Source of the DNA: Hydrangea macrophylla
Lineage: Eukaryota > Streptophyta > Magnoliopsida > Cornales > Hydrangeaceae
NCBI GenBank assembly: GCA_033977485.1
Contig: CM066989.1
Location: forward strand, 36,750,595-36,814,594
Reading direction: 5' to 3'
Length of the DNA stretch: 64,000 nt
Both the position numbers and the translations under genes were made by a program. The notes beneath the pieces were generated by a model, which had not been told where the DNA came from, made no database searches, and saw only the letters and a program-made list of their open reading frames with translations. Shown piece after piece: positions 1-10,130 of the stretch. The stretch's first letter is position 1. Every line of letters starts with the position of its first letter.

Positions 1-248
1 TTAGGCCATGTACTTATAGCAGAGTTTCACTTTGGGCCCTATATTTATAGCGAAGTTTCACTTTGGGCCCTGTACTTTTAGCGAAGTTTCACTTTGGGCC
101 CTCCATATAGTCCATTCTGTTATGCTTTTTAATGCCGTTAACGATTGTCCTTGATTGAAACAAGTTTGTAAATTGAGGGCCCAAAGTGTTGCAATTAAAA
201 ATGTAGGGCCCAAAGTGAAATTTCGCTATAAGTACAGAGTACCAAAGT
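1..248. repeat. Small inverted-repeat element (MITE-like)
   Basis: Bases 1-105 hold three tandem copies of a unit reading roughly 'ttatagcgaagtttcac' followed by 'tttgggccct'. Bases 178-247 carry the same unit in reverse complement. Tandem direct units in one arm and an inverted copy in the other is the look of a short non-autonomous DNA element. No target duplication can be judged because the left end touches the window edge. Confidence 0.5.
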
Positions 249-423
249 GTTTTTTAGCCTTTTTATAAAGAATAAAGATACACTCTACTTTTAAATTAGG
301 ATGAACTTTTGCTAATGAGGACACAAATTGGAGATTTACCAAGTCTCATGCTCCTTTACATTTATTAAATATAACTCTCACACTTTAATAATTCTATCTT
401 AATCCATTTCCCTCTTTCAGCTT

Positions 424-424
424 G

Positions 425-463
<39 letters not shown>

Positions 464-471
464 CATATATA
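424..471. repeat. CT/AT compound microsatellite
   Basis: A (CT)n tract runs directly into (AT)n, followed 60 bases on by a T-run at about 530-551. It lies downstream of the minus-strand DC1 gene, in 3' flank or intron sequence. No exon is recognisable between base 249 and 594. Confidence 0.85.
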
Positions 472-663
472 TACTCATACACATGTACATATAATATTAG
501 ATATTTATATGTATACACTACAGAAAATAGCTTTTTTTTTTTTTTTTTTTGTAGGAAATGAAGCTTAAGATTATGGCACAGATTCACACCAAATTCACAT
601 TGGAATTATGTAAAATTCAAATTTCAATTCTTGAAAAGCAAATTGAGGAAAGGGCGAGTCTAC

Positions 664-1161
664 CTCAGGGATCAAACAAGCAATATGATAAGCAATGTCG
701 CATTGCACACAGTGATAGATTGGCTCACGGAGTTGTCGCTCTCTCTTGCAAGCATAACAAATACCTACTGCATTTTCATTACTATTACAAGAGTCTTTGA
801 TTGCAAAGAAGGTGAGGGTAAGGGTGTGTAGGTGGTATTTGTGTAGGAATGTAGGTGGCAGTTTAGAAATGCAAAGGAGATGGAGATTGAAATTGCATGG
901 CACACAACGGAAGAAGTTGGAGTGGCGGTATGAATTGCAAATGATACAAGATAAACCATCAACAACAACTCTAAAGAAAGTAAGCGGATGCTCGTGAATA
1001 TTGGTATTTGTCAAGAGCGGAGCTGTTGTCTCCTCCTCTTCAATCAAGACTCTGCTAACCAATTCATTGTTATTCTCCTGACTTGAATCGGTTGATTTAG
1101 CAAACTTTTTGTCACCACGTTTTTGGGCTAAGGACCATTCTTCCTCCATGAAACGCACAAC
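664..1161 (-). CDS. DC1-domain (Cys/His-rich C1-like) protein, exon 2
   Basis: This is the second exon of the DC1 gene whose first exon is 1552-2979. On the minus strand an acceptor TTAG sits just before base 1161 and a donor GAG/GT just after base 664. The reading frame joins exon 1 in phase 0. The exon encodes about 166 residues: an acidic linker (EEEW..., then a run of E/T), then two further DC1 units with the H-x2-H, C-x2-C and C-x2-C-x4-H-x2-C pattern, ending at Leu-Ile-Pro-Glu. The open frame runs through the donor to a stop at 595, so an unspliced form would add about 23 residues. In the related copy at 22868-25740 a third, coiled-coil exon follows. No such exon is visible between here and base 1, so the gene probably continues outside the window. 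DC1 proteins are plant-specific zinc-binding proteins linked to stress and pathogen responses; the exact role of this one is unknown. Confidence 0.78.
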
Positions 1162-1551
1162 CTAATTTAAAATAAAAAATTTGAGTAGAAAAGAATTAGC
1201 CATTATACAAAATTCATCAAAATAATTTGGCATCAATAAATGTGACTCAATCATCAAGACACAAGGCCAACAAATTATTTGACCCTATTCAACCTTTTTT
1301 ATTTGATATCTGATCTGTGACAGAAATATAAATTAAAAATCCAAGGAAATTGAGGATAGGGATATGGAGGGAAAAAGATGCTAAAAGAGATAGAAGCCTT
1401 GCTGTCGAATCAACAAAACTGAGGAAAAAGTAAAGAGTATTCTAGAGCTTTGTACACCAAAGTGACAAGAATCAAAATTAGAATAGAATTCTAGGTATTT
1501 TGCTTGTATAAATTATTATAATCATGGACTGGAAGTGAAAGGTGAGTTTAC

Positions 1552-2979
1552 CTCTTGGATGACACAATGAACATGGGCAACATAATGGCATTTCGCACAA
1601 TAATAAGTAGGGTCGCGTAGGCTTCTTTCATTCTCGCATCTGTCACAATAGAATTCTGCATCTTCACCTTCATCCTCGTAATCTTTGACCATGGATTTGG
1701 TAAGGGTAAGTGTATGTCTGTGATTTCCATCAGTAGCAGTAGGTGGAAGAGTTGGAATGCAAAAGATATGGACATTGAAATTGCACGCCAAACAACGAAA
1801 ATAAGGGAATTTTATGATGTGATGGCAAATTTTGCACAGTAAATCCTTAGCTACAAAGCTGAAGAAAGCAAGCGGATGCTCGTGAAGTTGGGAGTTTACT
1901 AAGAGAGGCATCGACAATGCACACGGAATATCAATACAGAAATTGCAATAAAGGCATTCATAGGCAAAGCTTTCATCTTCTCGTAGACATGCCATGCAGT
2001 TAGAAGAACTACAACGATTCCTTAATTTCAAAGGGTGATTTGGGTGTAATGGGTGTTGAATTTCATTAGGCAATTCTGCACATGATTTGTGCAGCAAGAG
2101 ATGACAATCAAGGCAACAATACAAAGATGAACCATCATCATCGAAGGGTAGTTTACATGCGCTGCAAATAAATATAATCTTCTTTTTTGCTTTAGTACTG
2201 TTACATAGGATCAAAGAATGGGGGTGATCAATCTGGTGTTCCTCTTTTGGATGACGATCAGTAGTACTAACGGGCGTTAAGAAAGCACAATTAATATCTA
2301 GGTCAAATCGACACTCCGAACAGTGGAAAGTAAGTCCACCGTGTATTCCCCCGCAGGCATTGCACAGAAAGTTCCCTGAACGGTAAGGAGGATGAGGAAG
2401 GAGGGTGAGAATGTGTTCTCGGTGAAATGGGTGTTTTACAAATTGGGGCAATTCGGAGCAAGATTTATGAAAAATGCTCTTGCACTGAATACAAACGTAG
2501 ATTGAGCCATTTTCGATAAATAGCTTGCAACCAGAGCAATAAAAATCGATTTTCTTCTCTGTCTCACAGCGAATCAAGGGATGTGGATGTGGATGTGGAT
2601 TACAAAAGGACTGATTAATCTTGTGCTCCTTCCAATGACTACTACTTTCAGTGGTTCGTTTTGGCATCAACACAACGCAATTAAGATCCAGGCCAAATTT
2701 GCACTCAGAACAATGGTAAGTATACGAACTCGCCTCCCCACAAGCATGGCACTTAAAATTTACATTAGCAAGGAGAGTGAGTGAGTGTTGTGGGTGAAAG
2801 GGATGGTTTATTTCTTGAGGCAACTCGGCGCATGCTTTGTGGATATGAAAAGAGCAGCCTATACAAGAGTAGCTCAAACCCTTGCAGCTCAATCCACACA
2901 TATCACAAAATCCGTTCGGATCACCAAGGCGGAGGGTCAATCCATGGTGATGGCTAAAATGTTGAATCCTATCGCCCAT
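1552..2979 (-). CDS. DC1-domain (Cys/His-rich C1-like) protein, exon 1
   Basis: This long first exon starts with ATG at 2979 (MGDRIQHFSHHHGL) and runs 476 codons to a donor GAG/GTAAAC at 1552; without splicing the frame ends at 1522. It encodes about eight DC1 units in tandem, roughly at residues 7-50, 59-101, 130-174, 183-229, 250-299, 308-350, 364-405 and 418-470. Each has an H-x2-H start, a C-x2-C pair and a C-x2-C-x4-H-x2-C end, the zinc-ligand pattern of the C1_2/DC1 family. With exon 2 the protein has about ten units, a usual size for the family. A long uninterrupted first exon is typical of these genes. No frameshift or stop is seen, so it may be functional. There is no signal peptide or membrane segment; a soluble zinc-binding protein is expected. 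The pseudogene at 22868-25740 and the relic at 6018-6130 are its closest relatives here. Confidence 0.85.
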
Positions 2980-3017
2980 CTTGTGTTTGTGTGTTCATTT
3001 TGGCCGGTTGCTTTAAA

Positions 3018-3033
3018 CACATATATGTATATG
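3018..3033 (-). promoter_or_regulatory. Possible TATA region of the DC1 gene
   Basis: On the minus strand an AT-rich CATATACATATATG stretch lies about 40-55 bases upstream of the ATG at 2979. That would give a very short leader, so it is only a candidate. No other TATA-like stretch stands out in the next 200 bases. Confidence 0.25.
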
Positions 3034-3039
3034 AGGTAA

Positions 3040-3640
3040 CAGTGTGAAAAAGAAATTAATTATGGTAGGAATGAGGAGAGTAGGCTTGACTTTTTAGATA
3101 TAGAAAAAGAAACTATACCCCCTCATTGCAGCATAATTTCAAACGCCTAAAAATGTCAGACGTCGAGTAATTCATTTGACATCTCTTCTTGAGTTGACTT
3201 TAGTTTGGATTGAAGAAATTGGATGGGCCGGAGAATAAAGAGGGAAAATTGGTGGTGTTCTTTCTTCTACGATCTCACACAGTGAAGATAAAGTATGTCA
3301 GCTACAAGACAAATGGAGAAATGATTAGATGTTAATTTTCTTTGTTTTCATTTGTTTAGCGAGTAATTGTTATAATTCTCAAATTTATATTTTATAAGTA
3401 CTTTTTAAATGATGTAGTAGTGAGGTCTGGTCTAATACAGCAGAACCAGTTAAATTTTAATTCGAAGTTATTTACATGGCTCTACCGTCACATCATTTGA
3501 AAAACACTGTTGGAATAGAAATTTGAGAAGCATAACATTACACTTATTTAACCATTGCTTTGTTTTTAACTATTGATTTAGTTTCCTTTTTCCTTTCTGT
3601 TCCCTCAATAAATACTGTACAAGATTCAAACAATGCCTAA
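3040..3640. other. Intergenic 5' flank of DC1 gene
   Basis: No coding potential or repeat structure is recognisable. It should contain the upstream regulatory region of the minus-strand DC1 gene. No motif can be assigned with confidence. Confidence 0.5.
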
Positions 3641-3915
3641 GGGTGAGTTTGATAACCCAATTAAATGCTGAAAATGAAAAGTTTAGCACTTATTGTTATT
3701 ATTTTTTTCAGTGTGATTCATAACGTACCACTAAATTGAAAAAGCAGCCAAAAATCCACTGAAAACTTTAAGTTAAAATGTTCTACTGAAAATAATCACT
3801 GAATGCAGTCTATTTCATTACTGAATACACTGTTTTCAGTATTGGAAATTCAATTGCTTAAAAATTTCAGTGCTTAAAATTCAGTACTTAATTTTTAGTT
3901 TTATCAAACACATCC
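3641..3915. mobile_element. Tourist-like MITE, copy 1
   Basis: The 275-bp segment begins GGGTGAGTTTGATAA and ends with the inverted GGATGTGTTTGATAA (13 of 15 match). It is flanked by TAA on both sides (3638-3640 and 3916-3918). A 3-bp TAA duplication with GGG-type termini fits the PIF/Harbinger (Tourist) class. The interior is AT-rich and non-coding, with repeated 'cactgaaaa/ttcagtg' words. Related copies are at 37694-37965 and about 53650-53830. Confidence 0.75.
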
Positions 3916-4110
3916 TAACTCTTCTTATCCTTTTTTTTTTCCCCCTTGTTTTTAAAATTTTTTAAATCGACCATTTTTAAAATTACAAGCGAAGGTAGTG
4001 CGTTCCTAGCCTCATAAACCACCTAATACCCCATAAGACTTGAACCCGCAATCCTAGACGGATAAAGGCCTTGGTCATTCGACTCATCCCTTGTTCTGTA
4101 AAGTCGACTA

Positions 4111-4584
4111 TAGGCCTGTAAATAGATCGGATCTGGATCGGATCCACACAAATCAGATCCAAATCCGTTAACAATTCTACTATCCAGATCCGGTCCATTG
4201 ATCCATTGGATCTACCTTATTTAATCCATATCCAGATTTGATCGGATTTAGATATTCGGATCCGTTTGTCGAATCTAAAACGACAACTTAACTGCTTATA
4301 TGTATTCTAGTTTTACCATAGAAACTATTGTTTTTATAATTTTTCTCAATGCGTACACAAAAATTAATCAACGTTTAACCCATCTAGTGTATTATATGTA
4401 TATTTTTTGTGCATAGTTTATTCTTATTCGGATTCGGATCTTAGGCAGATCGGATATCACAAAACCATATCCGATCCGTTATCCTAAAATTTTAAACGAA
4501 TCTGGCTAAAAAAAGCTTAGATCCATCAAAAAGTGCTGGCTCCAGATTGGATCCGGACCAAGATCTGATCCATTGACAGGCCTA
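4111..4584. mobile_element. Non-autonomous hAT element with 8-bp TSD
   Basis: The segment begins TAGGCCTGT and ends with its exact inverse ACAGGCCTA. It is flanked by the perfect 8-bp direct repeat GTCGACTA (4103-4110 and 4585-4592). An 8-bp duplication is diagnostic of the hAT superfamily. The 474-bp interior is full of 'ggatc/gatcc' and 'cggat' words, many inverted relative to each other, and has no transposase frame. Confidence 0.85.
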
Positions 4585-4592
4585 GTCGACTA

Positions 4593-4918
4593 TTCATATG
4601 TGAACAAGTTGGCCGCCTAAAGCATGAATATCTGTGTTTACACTATACGAGTTAGATTAGCCTCACACTTACATTATCAGTGATGTCAAAATGGCTCGCC
4701 TGGTTGGACTTTTGCCCACAAGCTCATGTCTATTTTTGGGCCGGATCGAATTCGGGCTGGATTTCAGAGTTCACAATTCAGTCCCGACCCTAGGCCCTAA
4801 GGTAGAGCCTAAATGAGCACTTTAAATTTATCCTAAAATTGTAAAAATACTATTGTACATGTAACAATTTTTTTACAAGTTGAATATAACTTTCAATATA
4901 GCAACTTACAATTTTTTG
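4593..4918. other. Unassigned spacer between MITEs
   Basis: No gene or clear repeat is seen. A short GC-richer stretch at 4725-4800 ('gggccggatcgaattcgggctgg') may be the remnant of another element, but no partner arm is visible. Confidence 0.4.
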
Positions 4919-5167
4919 CTCCATCCGTCCCATTTTATGTGTCCATCTTTCCTTTTTGAGATGTATCAAAATTGTTCACTTTCCTAAATTAGTATGCAAA
5001 TTTTACTTATTTTTTTAAACTACCCTTCCTTGCAATCAACACCAAAACAAAACAAAAAAAGAAAGTGCAATGATTATGGGCAATTGTGAAAAGTAGGTGT
5101 AGATTCTTTTTGTCCCCTTAAATAGTTGGATTCCCCAAGATGGACACATAAAATAGGACGGAGAGAG
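4919..5167. mobile_element. Stowaway-like (Tc1/mariner) MITE, copy 1
   Basis: It begins CTCCATCCGTCCC and ends with the inverse of CTCTCTCCGTCCT, the standard Stowaway terminus. The similarity continues inward through 'attttatgtgtccatctt' on both arms. TA follows the right end; the left flank is TG, presumably a mutated TA. The element is about 249 bp and non-coding. Confidence 0.8.
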
Positions 5168-5186
5168 TATAATTTTAATACTTAAA

Positions 5187-5640
5187 AACGGTCAATTTGC
5201 ACTTACCATATCATGTGGTTTAAATTTTGATTTAGACTTAAGTGCAACTGTTTACTTTTCCATTCAACTTAACGTTTCTACTTTTGAGAGGGAGATCTCT
5301 CATCAATTTATAGCACCAATACTCAATATTGCCCCTTCATCCTATATTATAAGGAACAAATTGCAACACCAAATGTCAATAGAGTAAAGCACTTCAACTT
5401 TGGCTCATTTCTTTCAAGGATTTCCCCCAATTTGCAAATATTAGGTGTTAATAGAATAGAAAACCCAATTCCCTCAATTAAAACGCTATTGGTGTTAAAA
5501 GTACAGTAAATTGTTCTGGGATAGTATGATCATTTTACGTTACTCCGCTATTAAAGTTAACAATTAGTTTTGGGTCTAAACCACAAGAGTTTTAGTGTCA
5601 AAAATTTAAATCACAGAGACAAGTGTAAATCGGCCAAACC
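5187..5640. repeat. Inverted-repeat element, family unknown
   Basis: The left arm (5187-5240) and the reverse complement of the right arm (5580-5640) share 'atttgcactt' and 'gtggtttaaattttga'-type words in the same order. About 340 bp of non-coding sequence lies between. This is probably a decayed MITE; no clean target duplication was found. Confidence 0.45.
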
Positions 5641-6017
5641 ACAACAGGTGTAGTATATTTAACCCTTATGCAGTATTAACCTTTGGGGGTAACTAAGGGA
5701 ATCCGCAAGTGTTATTCACTGATATTTTCGATCTTCCTTCGCCTAAATTGGACTTGCCCAATCTATTAATTGTCCTTAGCAAAGTGAAATTTTTTCTTTG
5801 TTCCAGCATTAAGGAAAAAAAAATATTTTTGGTCAACGGAAAGAACTTCATTAAAAGCCAAAGAAATTACAATCAACCCACACACCAGTGGGAAAAGTAT
5901 CAGAAAGTAAAAGATCCCTTAAGTTTTCAAGCATTCACACTTCTTGTTCTCAATTGGTCACAAAGAAGTACTGTAGACGCCCCACCAATTTTGATCATTT
6001 CTTCTCTCCAATAATGT
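5641..6017. other. Spacer, no recognised gene
   Basis: A 101-codon open frame (5709-6014, plus) lies here, but it has no recognisable domain and biased, repeat-like composition. I treat it as chance. It abuts the DC1 relic, so part of it may be unrecognisable decayed DC1 sequence. Confidence 0.4.
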
Positions 6018-6130
6018 AGAGTTTAAAGGATTGGTTGATTTTTCTCTTTGATTTGACACAGGTTTTATGGCTATGGAAAGATCAGCCTTTACAATAATAG
6101 ATCAAACCCATGAAGGTCAATCCACACATC
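6018..6130 (-). pseudogene. DC1-gene relic (N-terminal fragment)
   Basis: The sequence matches the start of DC1 exon 1 (2800-2905 region) base for base over long stretches. It includes 'gtcaatccacacat' and a frame reading M-C-G-L-T-F-M-G-L on the minus strand, against M-C-G-L-S-C-K-G-L in the intact gene. An in-frame TGA replaces the cysteine after 'CKG', and the C-x2-C spacing is lost. The match stops abruptly at the poly-T start of the next insertion (6131). It is too short to be functional; it shows an old DC1 copy between the intact gene and the pseudogene. Confidence 0.7.
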
Positions 6131-6599
6131 TTTTTTTTTTTTTTTGGAAATGGTGAATAAGTAACAAAAAAAAGGGCCAAACCCAGTATATTACAAAGAA
6201 GCTCAAAGCATGCTAAGAAAGCAAGAATAAAATGAAAATAACGCACAAACAAGCAATCATAGCGACATGGAATTCATGGGAGGGGAGCAAAGCAAGACTC
6301 CCTCAACGTACAATCCTAACCACAGACCATCAAGAGCGATGCCGACCTTTCGGCCGACTTCTGCTAAATTGCATCTTTGCCTCCTTCTTAGCTTGTCTAG
6401 CTGACATAGGCCCCAATGGAGAAGGCCTAATAGCATGATCCGCCTGTTCATCAGCATCAATGCATATTGATGAACCAAATACAGGGAATAGTTTTTTCTG
6501 CGCTTCAGGGGTTGGTTGTTTAGGTTGTCTGCGGTGCTTGTTCTCTGCCTTTTGGATTCTTGATTAATGAATTTTTCCTTCGAAAAAAAAAAAAAAAAA
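6131..6599. mobile_element. Poly-T/poly-A bounded insertion in the DC1 relic
   Basis: The segment begins with a T-run (6131-6145) and ends with an A-run (about 6583-6599). Both ends show weakly inverted words ('ggaaatggtgaataa' and 'ttcattaatcaag'). It interrupts the DC1 relic exactly at its right edge. The T- and A-run ends suggest a retroposed or foldback insertion. Open frames inside (6232-6438 plus, 6257-6478 minus) have no recognised domain. Confidence 0.4.
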
Positions 6600-6820
6600 G
6601 ATCACTAGGATATTGCTTGTATCTTTAGATAATCCAGAATGCATTATATTCATTTACGTTTTATTTATCCACACTAATAGTTATGGAATAGGTGAGGTAA
6701 ATGTTTTATCCATCACCACTATTTACAAGTAAACCCTTAAACTTTTTTTTTTTTTAAGAAAAACAAAATATCTTTACAAGGATAATCAAATATAACTTTT
6801 CAAGGTTGAAACGTGAGCTC

Positions 6821-6886
6821 AAAATATATTTTATTATCGAATCGTTTTAGCGGAAAATATATTTTATTATCGAATCGTTTTAGCGG
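6821..6886. repeat. Perfect 33-bp tandem duplication
   Basis: Bases 6821-6853 and 6854-6886 are identical, starting 'aaaatatattttattatcga' and ending 'agcgg'. Identity points to recent slippage. Confidence 0.9.
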
Positions 6887-6950
6887 AGTCTTGCATTGGG
6901 TCCTCCATTTCAAAATATTTCACTTCAGTTCCTCAAGTTTAAAAAACATA

Positions 6951-7200
6951 CTCCGTCCGTCCCTTTAAAATAGTTTACTATTGTGAACTCAACTTTTAAG
7001 AAGACAAAAAAAATCTTCACCTATTTTTCACAGTTGTCCCTAATTATTACAGTAATTTTTTAGTTTTGTTTTGGTGTAGATTTTAAGGAATGATAGTTTT
7101 GCAAATTAAGTAAAAATTGTATACCAATTTTTGGAAAGTGGACAATAATATTGAGACATCCCAAAAAGTAAATGTGGACTATTTTTAAGGGACAGGGGAT
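6951..7200. mobile_element. Stowaway-like MITE, copy 2
   Basis: It begins CTCCGTCCGTCCC and ends with the inverse of ATCCCCTGTCCC, with TA on both sides (6949-6950 and 7201-7202). The inner arms share 'aaaatagt' and 'ttac' words. It is 250 bp, non-coding, and directly abuts the pararetrovirus fragment. Confidence 0.65.
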
Positions 7201-7214
7201 TATCAATTTAGAAT

Positions 7215-7800
7215 ACAAGGTGCCTCTTGGTTCTCAAAGATAAACTGCAAAAGTGGATACTGGCCGATAAGGATGAAAAAATTAAGTATTCTACTAACAC
7301 CGTTAGGCGCTTCATAGGGACACTATGAATGGCTAGTAATACCATTGAAAATATTTTTGTTCACCCAAAAAATGATACACCAATGTTCATCCAAGCATTT
7401 TATTGGCCAATGCAGTGGGACCCAGGATTAAATAAATGTTGTTTAATGTTCTTTAATCCTGTATCTCACTGCATCGGCCAATGAGATGCTTGAGTGAGCA
7501 TTGGTGTACCATTTTTTGGGTGAGCAAAAATGCTTTCATTACCATTTGGCTTAAAAAAAACGCTCCTCGTATATTTCAAATAAGAATGAATAATATTTTT
7601 TCTAGTATTAGTAATATTTGATTAGTACATATTGATGATATCTTAAAAGAAATAGAGCAGCATAAAATAGATGTGAAAGGCATGAACGAAAAATGCATAG
7701 ACCATGGTATAGTATTGGGGGAAAAGAAATGTGTTTACGCTCAACAGAAAAATAAAATTCCTAATATTAGAAATAAAAGCAGGAACTATAAAATTGCAAA
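7215..7800 (+). pseudogene. Pararetrovirus reverse transcriptase relic
   Basis: Before the nested MITE the plus strand reads an RT palm start (SWFSKIN, then GHYEWLV). After it come a PFGL box, an IFQ motif and a VHIDD box in place of the usual Y-x-DD. The frame is broken by a single-base shift in an A-run near 7553, an in-frame TGA close before the VHIDD box and several further stops. The interruption by the MITE at 7347-7537 lies just upstream of the PFG box. All these breaks make it non-functional. Confidence 0.72.
7347..7537. mobile_element. Mutator-like MITE nested in the pararetrovirus
   Basis: The 191-bp element is almost entirely one inverted repeat: arms of about 80 bp start GAAAATATTTTTG and, inverted, GAAAGCATTTTTG, around a loop of about 30 bp. 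It is flanked by AATACCATT (7338-7346) and ATTACCATT (7538-7546), a 9-bp direct repeat with one difference. A 9-bp duplication with long inverted arms fits Mutator-like elements. It inserted after the virus had integrated. Confidence 0.8.
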
Positions 7801-7959
7801 AACATTTTCTAAAAAAAATTGAAAAATTTTCAAATAAGATAACTGATAGAAAGCAATTAGAGAGATTTTTATGATGTCTTAAATATTACTATGATTTTAT
7901 TAAAAAAAAATTAGCTAAATTAAGAAAATCCCTACAAAAGAAATTAACAAAAGACGAGA

Positions 7960-8480
7960 ATTAGACTTGGAACTCAACCGATTTTGCATTAGTAAGACTA
8001 TTAAAAGATTAATGTAAAAACTTACCTACACTCATGATGCCAAATGAAGAAGACGAATTGGTCTTAGAAACATATGCTAGTAATATGCATTGGAGTGCAG
8101 TATTAAAAATAAATGAGAATAATAAACTATGCAAATATTGTAGTGGAAGTTTTAATCAAGTACGTTGAATGTAACTACCTTACGATTGAGAAATAATTAT
8201 TAACGATAATAAGAGGGATAGAAATGTTCTTAATAATTTTAGCACCAAAGCCATTTTTAATAAGAATTGATTGCAAAGGCCTACTAGGTTTCGTAAAAAA
8301 AAAATTTGACCAATATGCATGCACAAGCCAGGCTCTTGAGATGGCTGCTTTGGGTAAAGTAGTTTACATTTTCTATAGAACATATTAATCGAAATAAAAA
8401 TAGTTTAGCTGATAGTCTAACTCAAGAACTTGCAGATGAATCAGAAAAGCTCTCAGCTAAAGAAGGAGACTCTCCTAGCA
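7960..8480 (+). pseudogene. Pararetrovirus RNase H relic
   Basis: In shifting plus-strand frames there is an RNase H-like start (LETYASNMHWSAVLK; the family usually has Asp where this has Tyr). Later comes an end region with ARLLRW and EHINRNKNSLADSLT, the usual C-terminal helix of caulimovirid RNase H. Two or more frameshifts and a stop in the middle separate them. Loss of the first acidic residue and the broken frame make it inactive. Confidence 0.62.
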
Positions 8481-9226
8481 GAGACAAACCAAGCAATGGA
8501 CATGGTTTCATAGGACAGTCAAATTATCCTAAAACAATTACGAGTGGCTGGAAAGAGCCGTTTTCGCGAACAATCTCATTAAAGCTACCCACCAAGTAGC
8601 AATAAAAATGCGAACCATGGAAGTACTAGCAGGCACTCTGCAGCTTCCATTCGATGTGTAGGATAAAATAAAGAAGTTTGTCAATATTAAGCTCTTTTGA
8701 GAATTGTATCATTCTCTCATTACTGATAGAAGGCGGCCTTCAATGTATAGTAGGTATTGGGATGATAGAATAGTACACGCCTCAGATAGAATGATAAAAG
8801 CTCTAATCAGCCCTAATGGAATTGGTCCAAAACTCCCTTAATTTAGCTATGGAAGTTGAAATAATTGTCTACTTCGAGCATATACCAGTTCCCGGTCACA
8901 GTTTACCAAATTTCAAAAATTTATGTCCAAAAGAATTCATGAGTTTCGACTATAAGTGAACAAGGTTTCAATCAAGATTGACAATGAAGAAGATGATGGG
9001 AATATTTACTAGACAGAAGACTACGTTTTAGCTTATCTCATGGGTGACGAAGGAATCTTTAACTTGGACAACATGATGGATATCTAACAAAGCTTAAAAA
9101 AGTGTCATGTGAAGATGGAACCACATCCATGGACCACATGTTATTAATATTTAAATTGTTGTAACTTTTCGTTGTGTGTCTTGAATTATTGTACTTTCTA
9201 TTTTGAGTTTGAAGTCTAGAAGTGCT
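8481..9226 (+). other. Pararetrovirus 3' coding remnant and upstream promoter
   Basis: Downstream of RNase H the sequence stays A-rich with short coding-like stretches (for example around 8850-9090) broken by stops. From about 9100 it becomes non-coding and leads into the TATA box at 9227. I cannot assign a separate domain. Confidence 0.4.
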
Positions 9227-9235
9227 TATATAAGG
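9227..9235 (+). promoter_or_regulatory. Pararetrovirus pregenomic-RNA promoter TATA box
   Basis: TATATAAGG lies downstream of the coding remnants and upstream of a non-coding leader, the position and sequence style of caulimovirid full-length-transcript promoters. No primer-binding site complementary to tRNA-Met was found in the leader that follows. Confidence 0.55.
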
Positions 9236-9689
9236 CCTTCATAAGTATCAAGAAGGGAGATAGATTTCTGAAGTATTCTTGAGCTAAGAAAGAAGTCTGG
9301 AACACTGAGATAGATTTCGTTTGCTATTGTAATCTTTCTTTGTGAATGAAACTTCTTTTTATTGAGGGAACAATGTGATTTTTGAACTTTTCTATTTATA
9401 TTAATATTGTTTTCCTACTTGAAAACCCCTATCCAATCAAGTTAGATTATATCCTTAGTTACGGTTATAGATAGGAAACAAATCAGATCTGTGTTGTGCC
9501 TGATCTAAGGAAGGTAAGGTTGAGATTAAAAACCTCTATAAACTGGAAGCTTGCCAACACCAGGTGCCTACGCCGACTAAGTTCAGTTATTGGTCAAAAT
9601 CTTTAAGCATTATTTTAGTTGGAAGCCTAGTGGGCCTTTAATCAGAGGAAATAGAAATATAAAGATAAAATTAGTAAAGATTTTACCCT

Positions 9690-9885
9690 TAGTACCATAA
9701 AAGTCCATATACGAGAATATTTTTATAGATTAGAAATCGTAAGAGAAATCAGACGACTATAAGACTTAAAAGAATTACTGCTAGAATACATAAGTCCCTA
9801 CACAGTAGTATAATTAACTCTTCGTGTAAGAACAATTGAAAGAAAAATAAGAAAGTTTCAAAAACAGTTAGAGATTTTAGCTTGC
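9690..9885 (+). pseudogene. Pararetrovirus 5' ORF relic
   Basis: After the leader one plus frame reads about 65 residues with charged, helical character (for example REYFYRLEIVREIRR and RTIERKIRKFQKQLE) broken by two stops. Its place right after promoter and leader suggests the start of the first viral ORF. That would mean the copy spans the circular junction or is part of a tandem. The product is unknown. Confidence 0.4.
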
Positions 9886-10002
9886 TAATGGGATATGTCG
9901 AATCTCGGCCGATTCAGGTTTGTATATATATACTGGATACTTTCTATACGAATATAAACATTAGGGATCGTATTCATAATACACAAAAATCTGAAGGTAG
10001 TA

Positions 10003-10130
10003 AAAAGTAGTAAAAGGACTAAATTGAAACAAGATCATAGTACAGGTGGTGTAAGTGTTATGATTCATAGTACAGGGGGCAAAGTGCGAAAGGGTCATAG
10101 TACATGGGTTCAAAACGTATTTAACCCTTT
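10003..10130. repeat. Three-unit 'catagtaca' repeat, MITE remnant
   Basis: The word 'catagtaca(g/t)gg' recurs at about 10035, 10068 and 10096 with 'aaagtg' between, much like the unit at 1-105. It is probably a decayed element of the same type. The left flank of the Tekay-like element follows. Confidence 0.4.

Larger units (their letters stand above)
7205..9960 (+). mobile_element. Endogenous pararetrovirus (Caulimoviridae) fragment
   Basis: Moving along the plus strand this stretch shows relics of reverse transcriptase (7215-7800) and RNase H (7960-8480), then a promoter-like TATA box (9227). After that comes a leader and a new coding-like stretch (9690-9885). RT, RNase H, promoter and leader, then the next ORF is the order in a circular caulimovirid genome, and it differs from an LTR element because no LTR is seen. 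The bases are very A-rich, unlike the flanks. There are many stops and frameshifts and a nested MITE (7347-7537), so it cannot produce virus. It is an old integration, closest in style to petuvirus/florendovirus-like endogenous elements; the genus is not certain. Confidence 0.7.

Noticed and set aside
512..560. CACTACAGAAAATAGC as a CACTA end
   Set aside because: No matching inverted end or subterminal repeats nearby; a chance match is likely.
5709..6014. 101-codon open frame, plus strand
   Set aside because: No domain, no splice context, low-complexity Lys/Leu/Ser composition, in MITE-rich spacer. Chance frame.
9236..9690. tRNA-Met primer site in the pararetrovirus leader
   Set aside because: No TGGTATCAGAGC-like stretch could be found; the site may be mutated.
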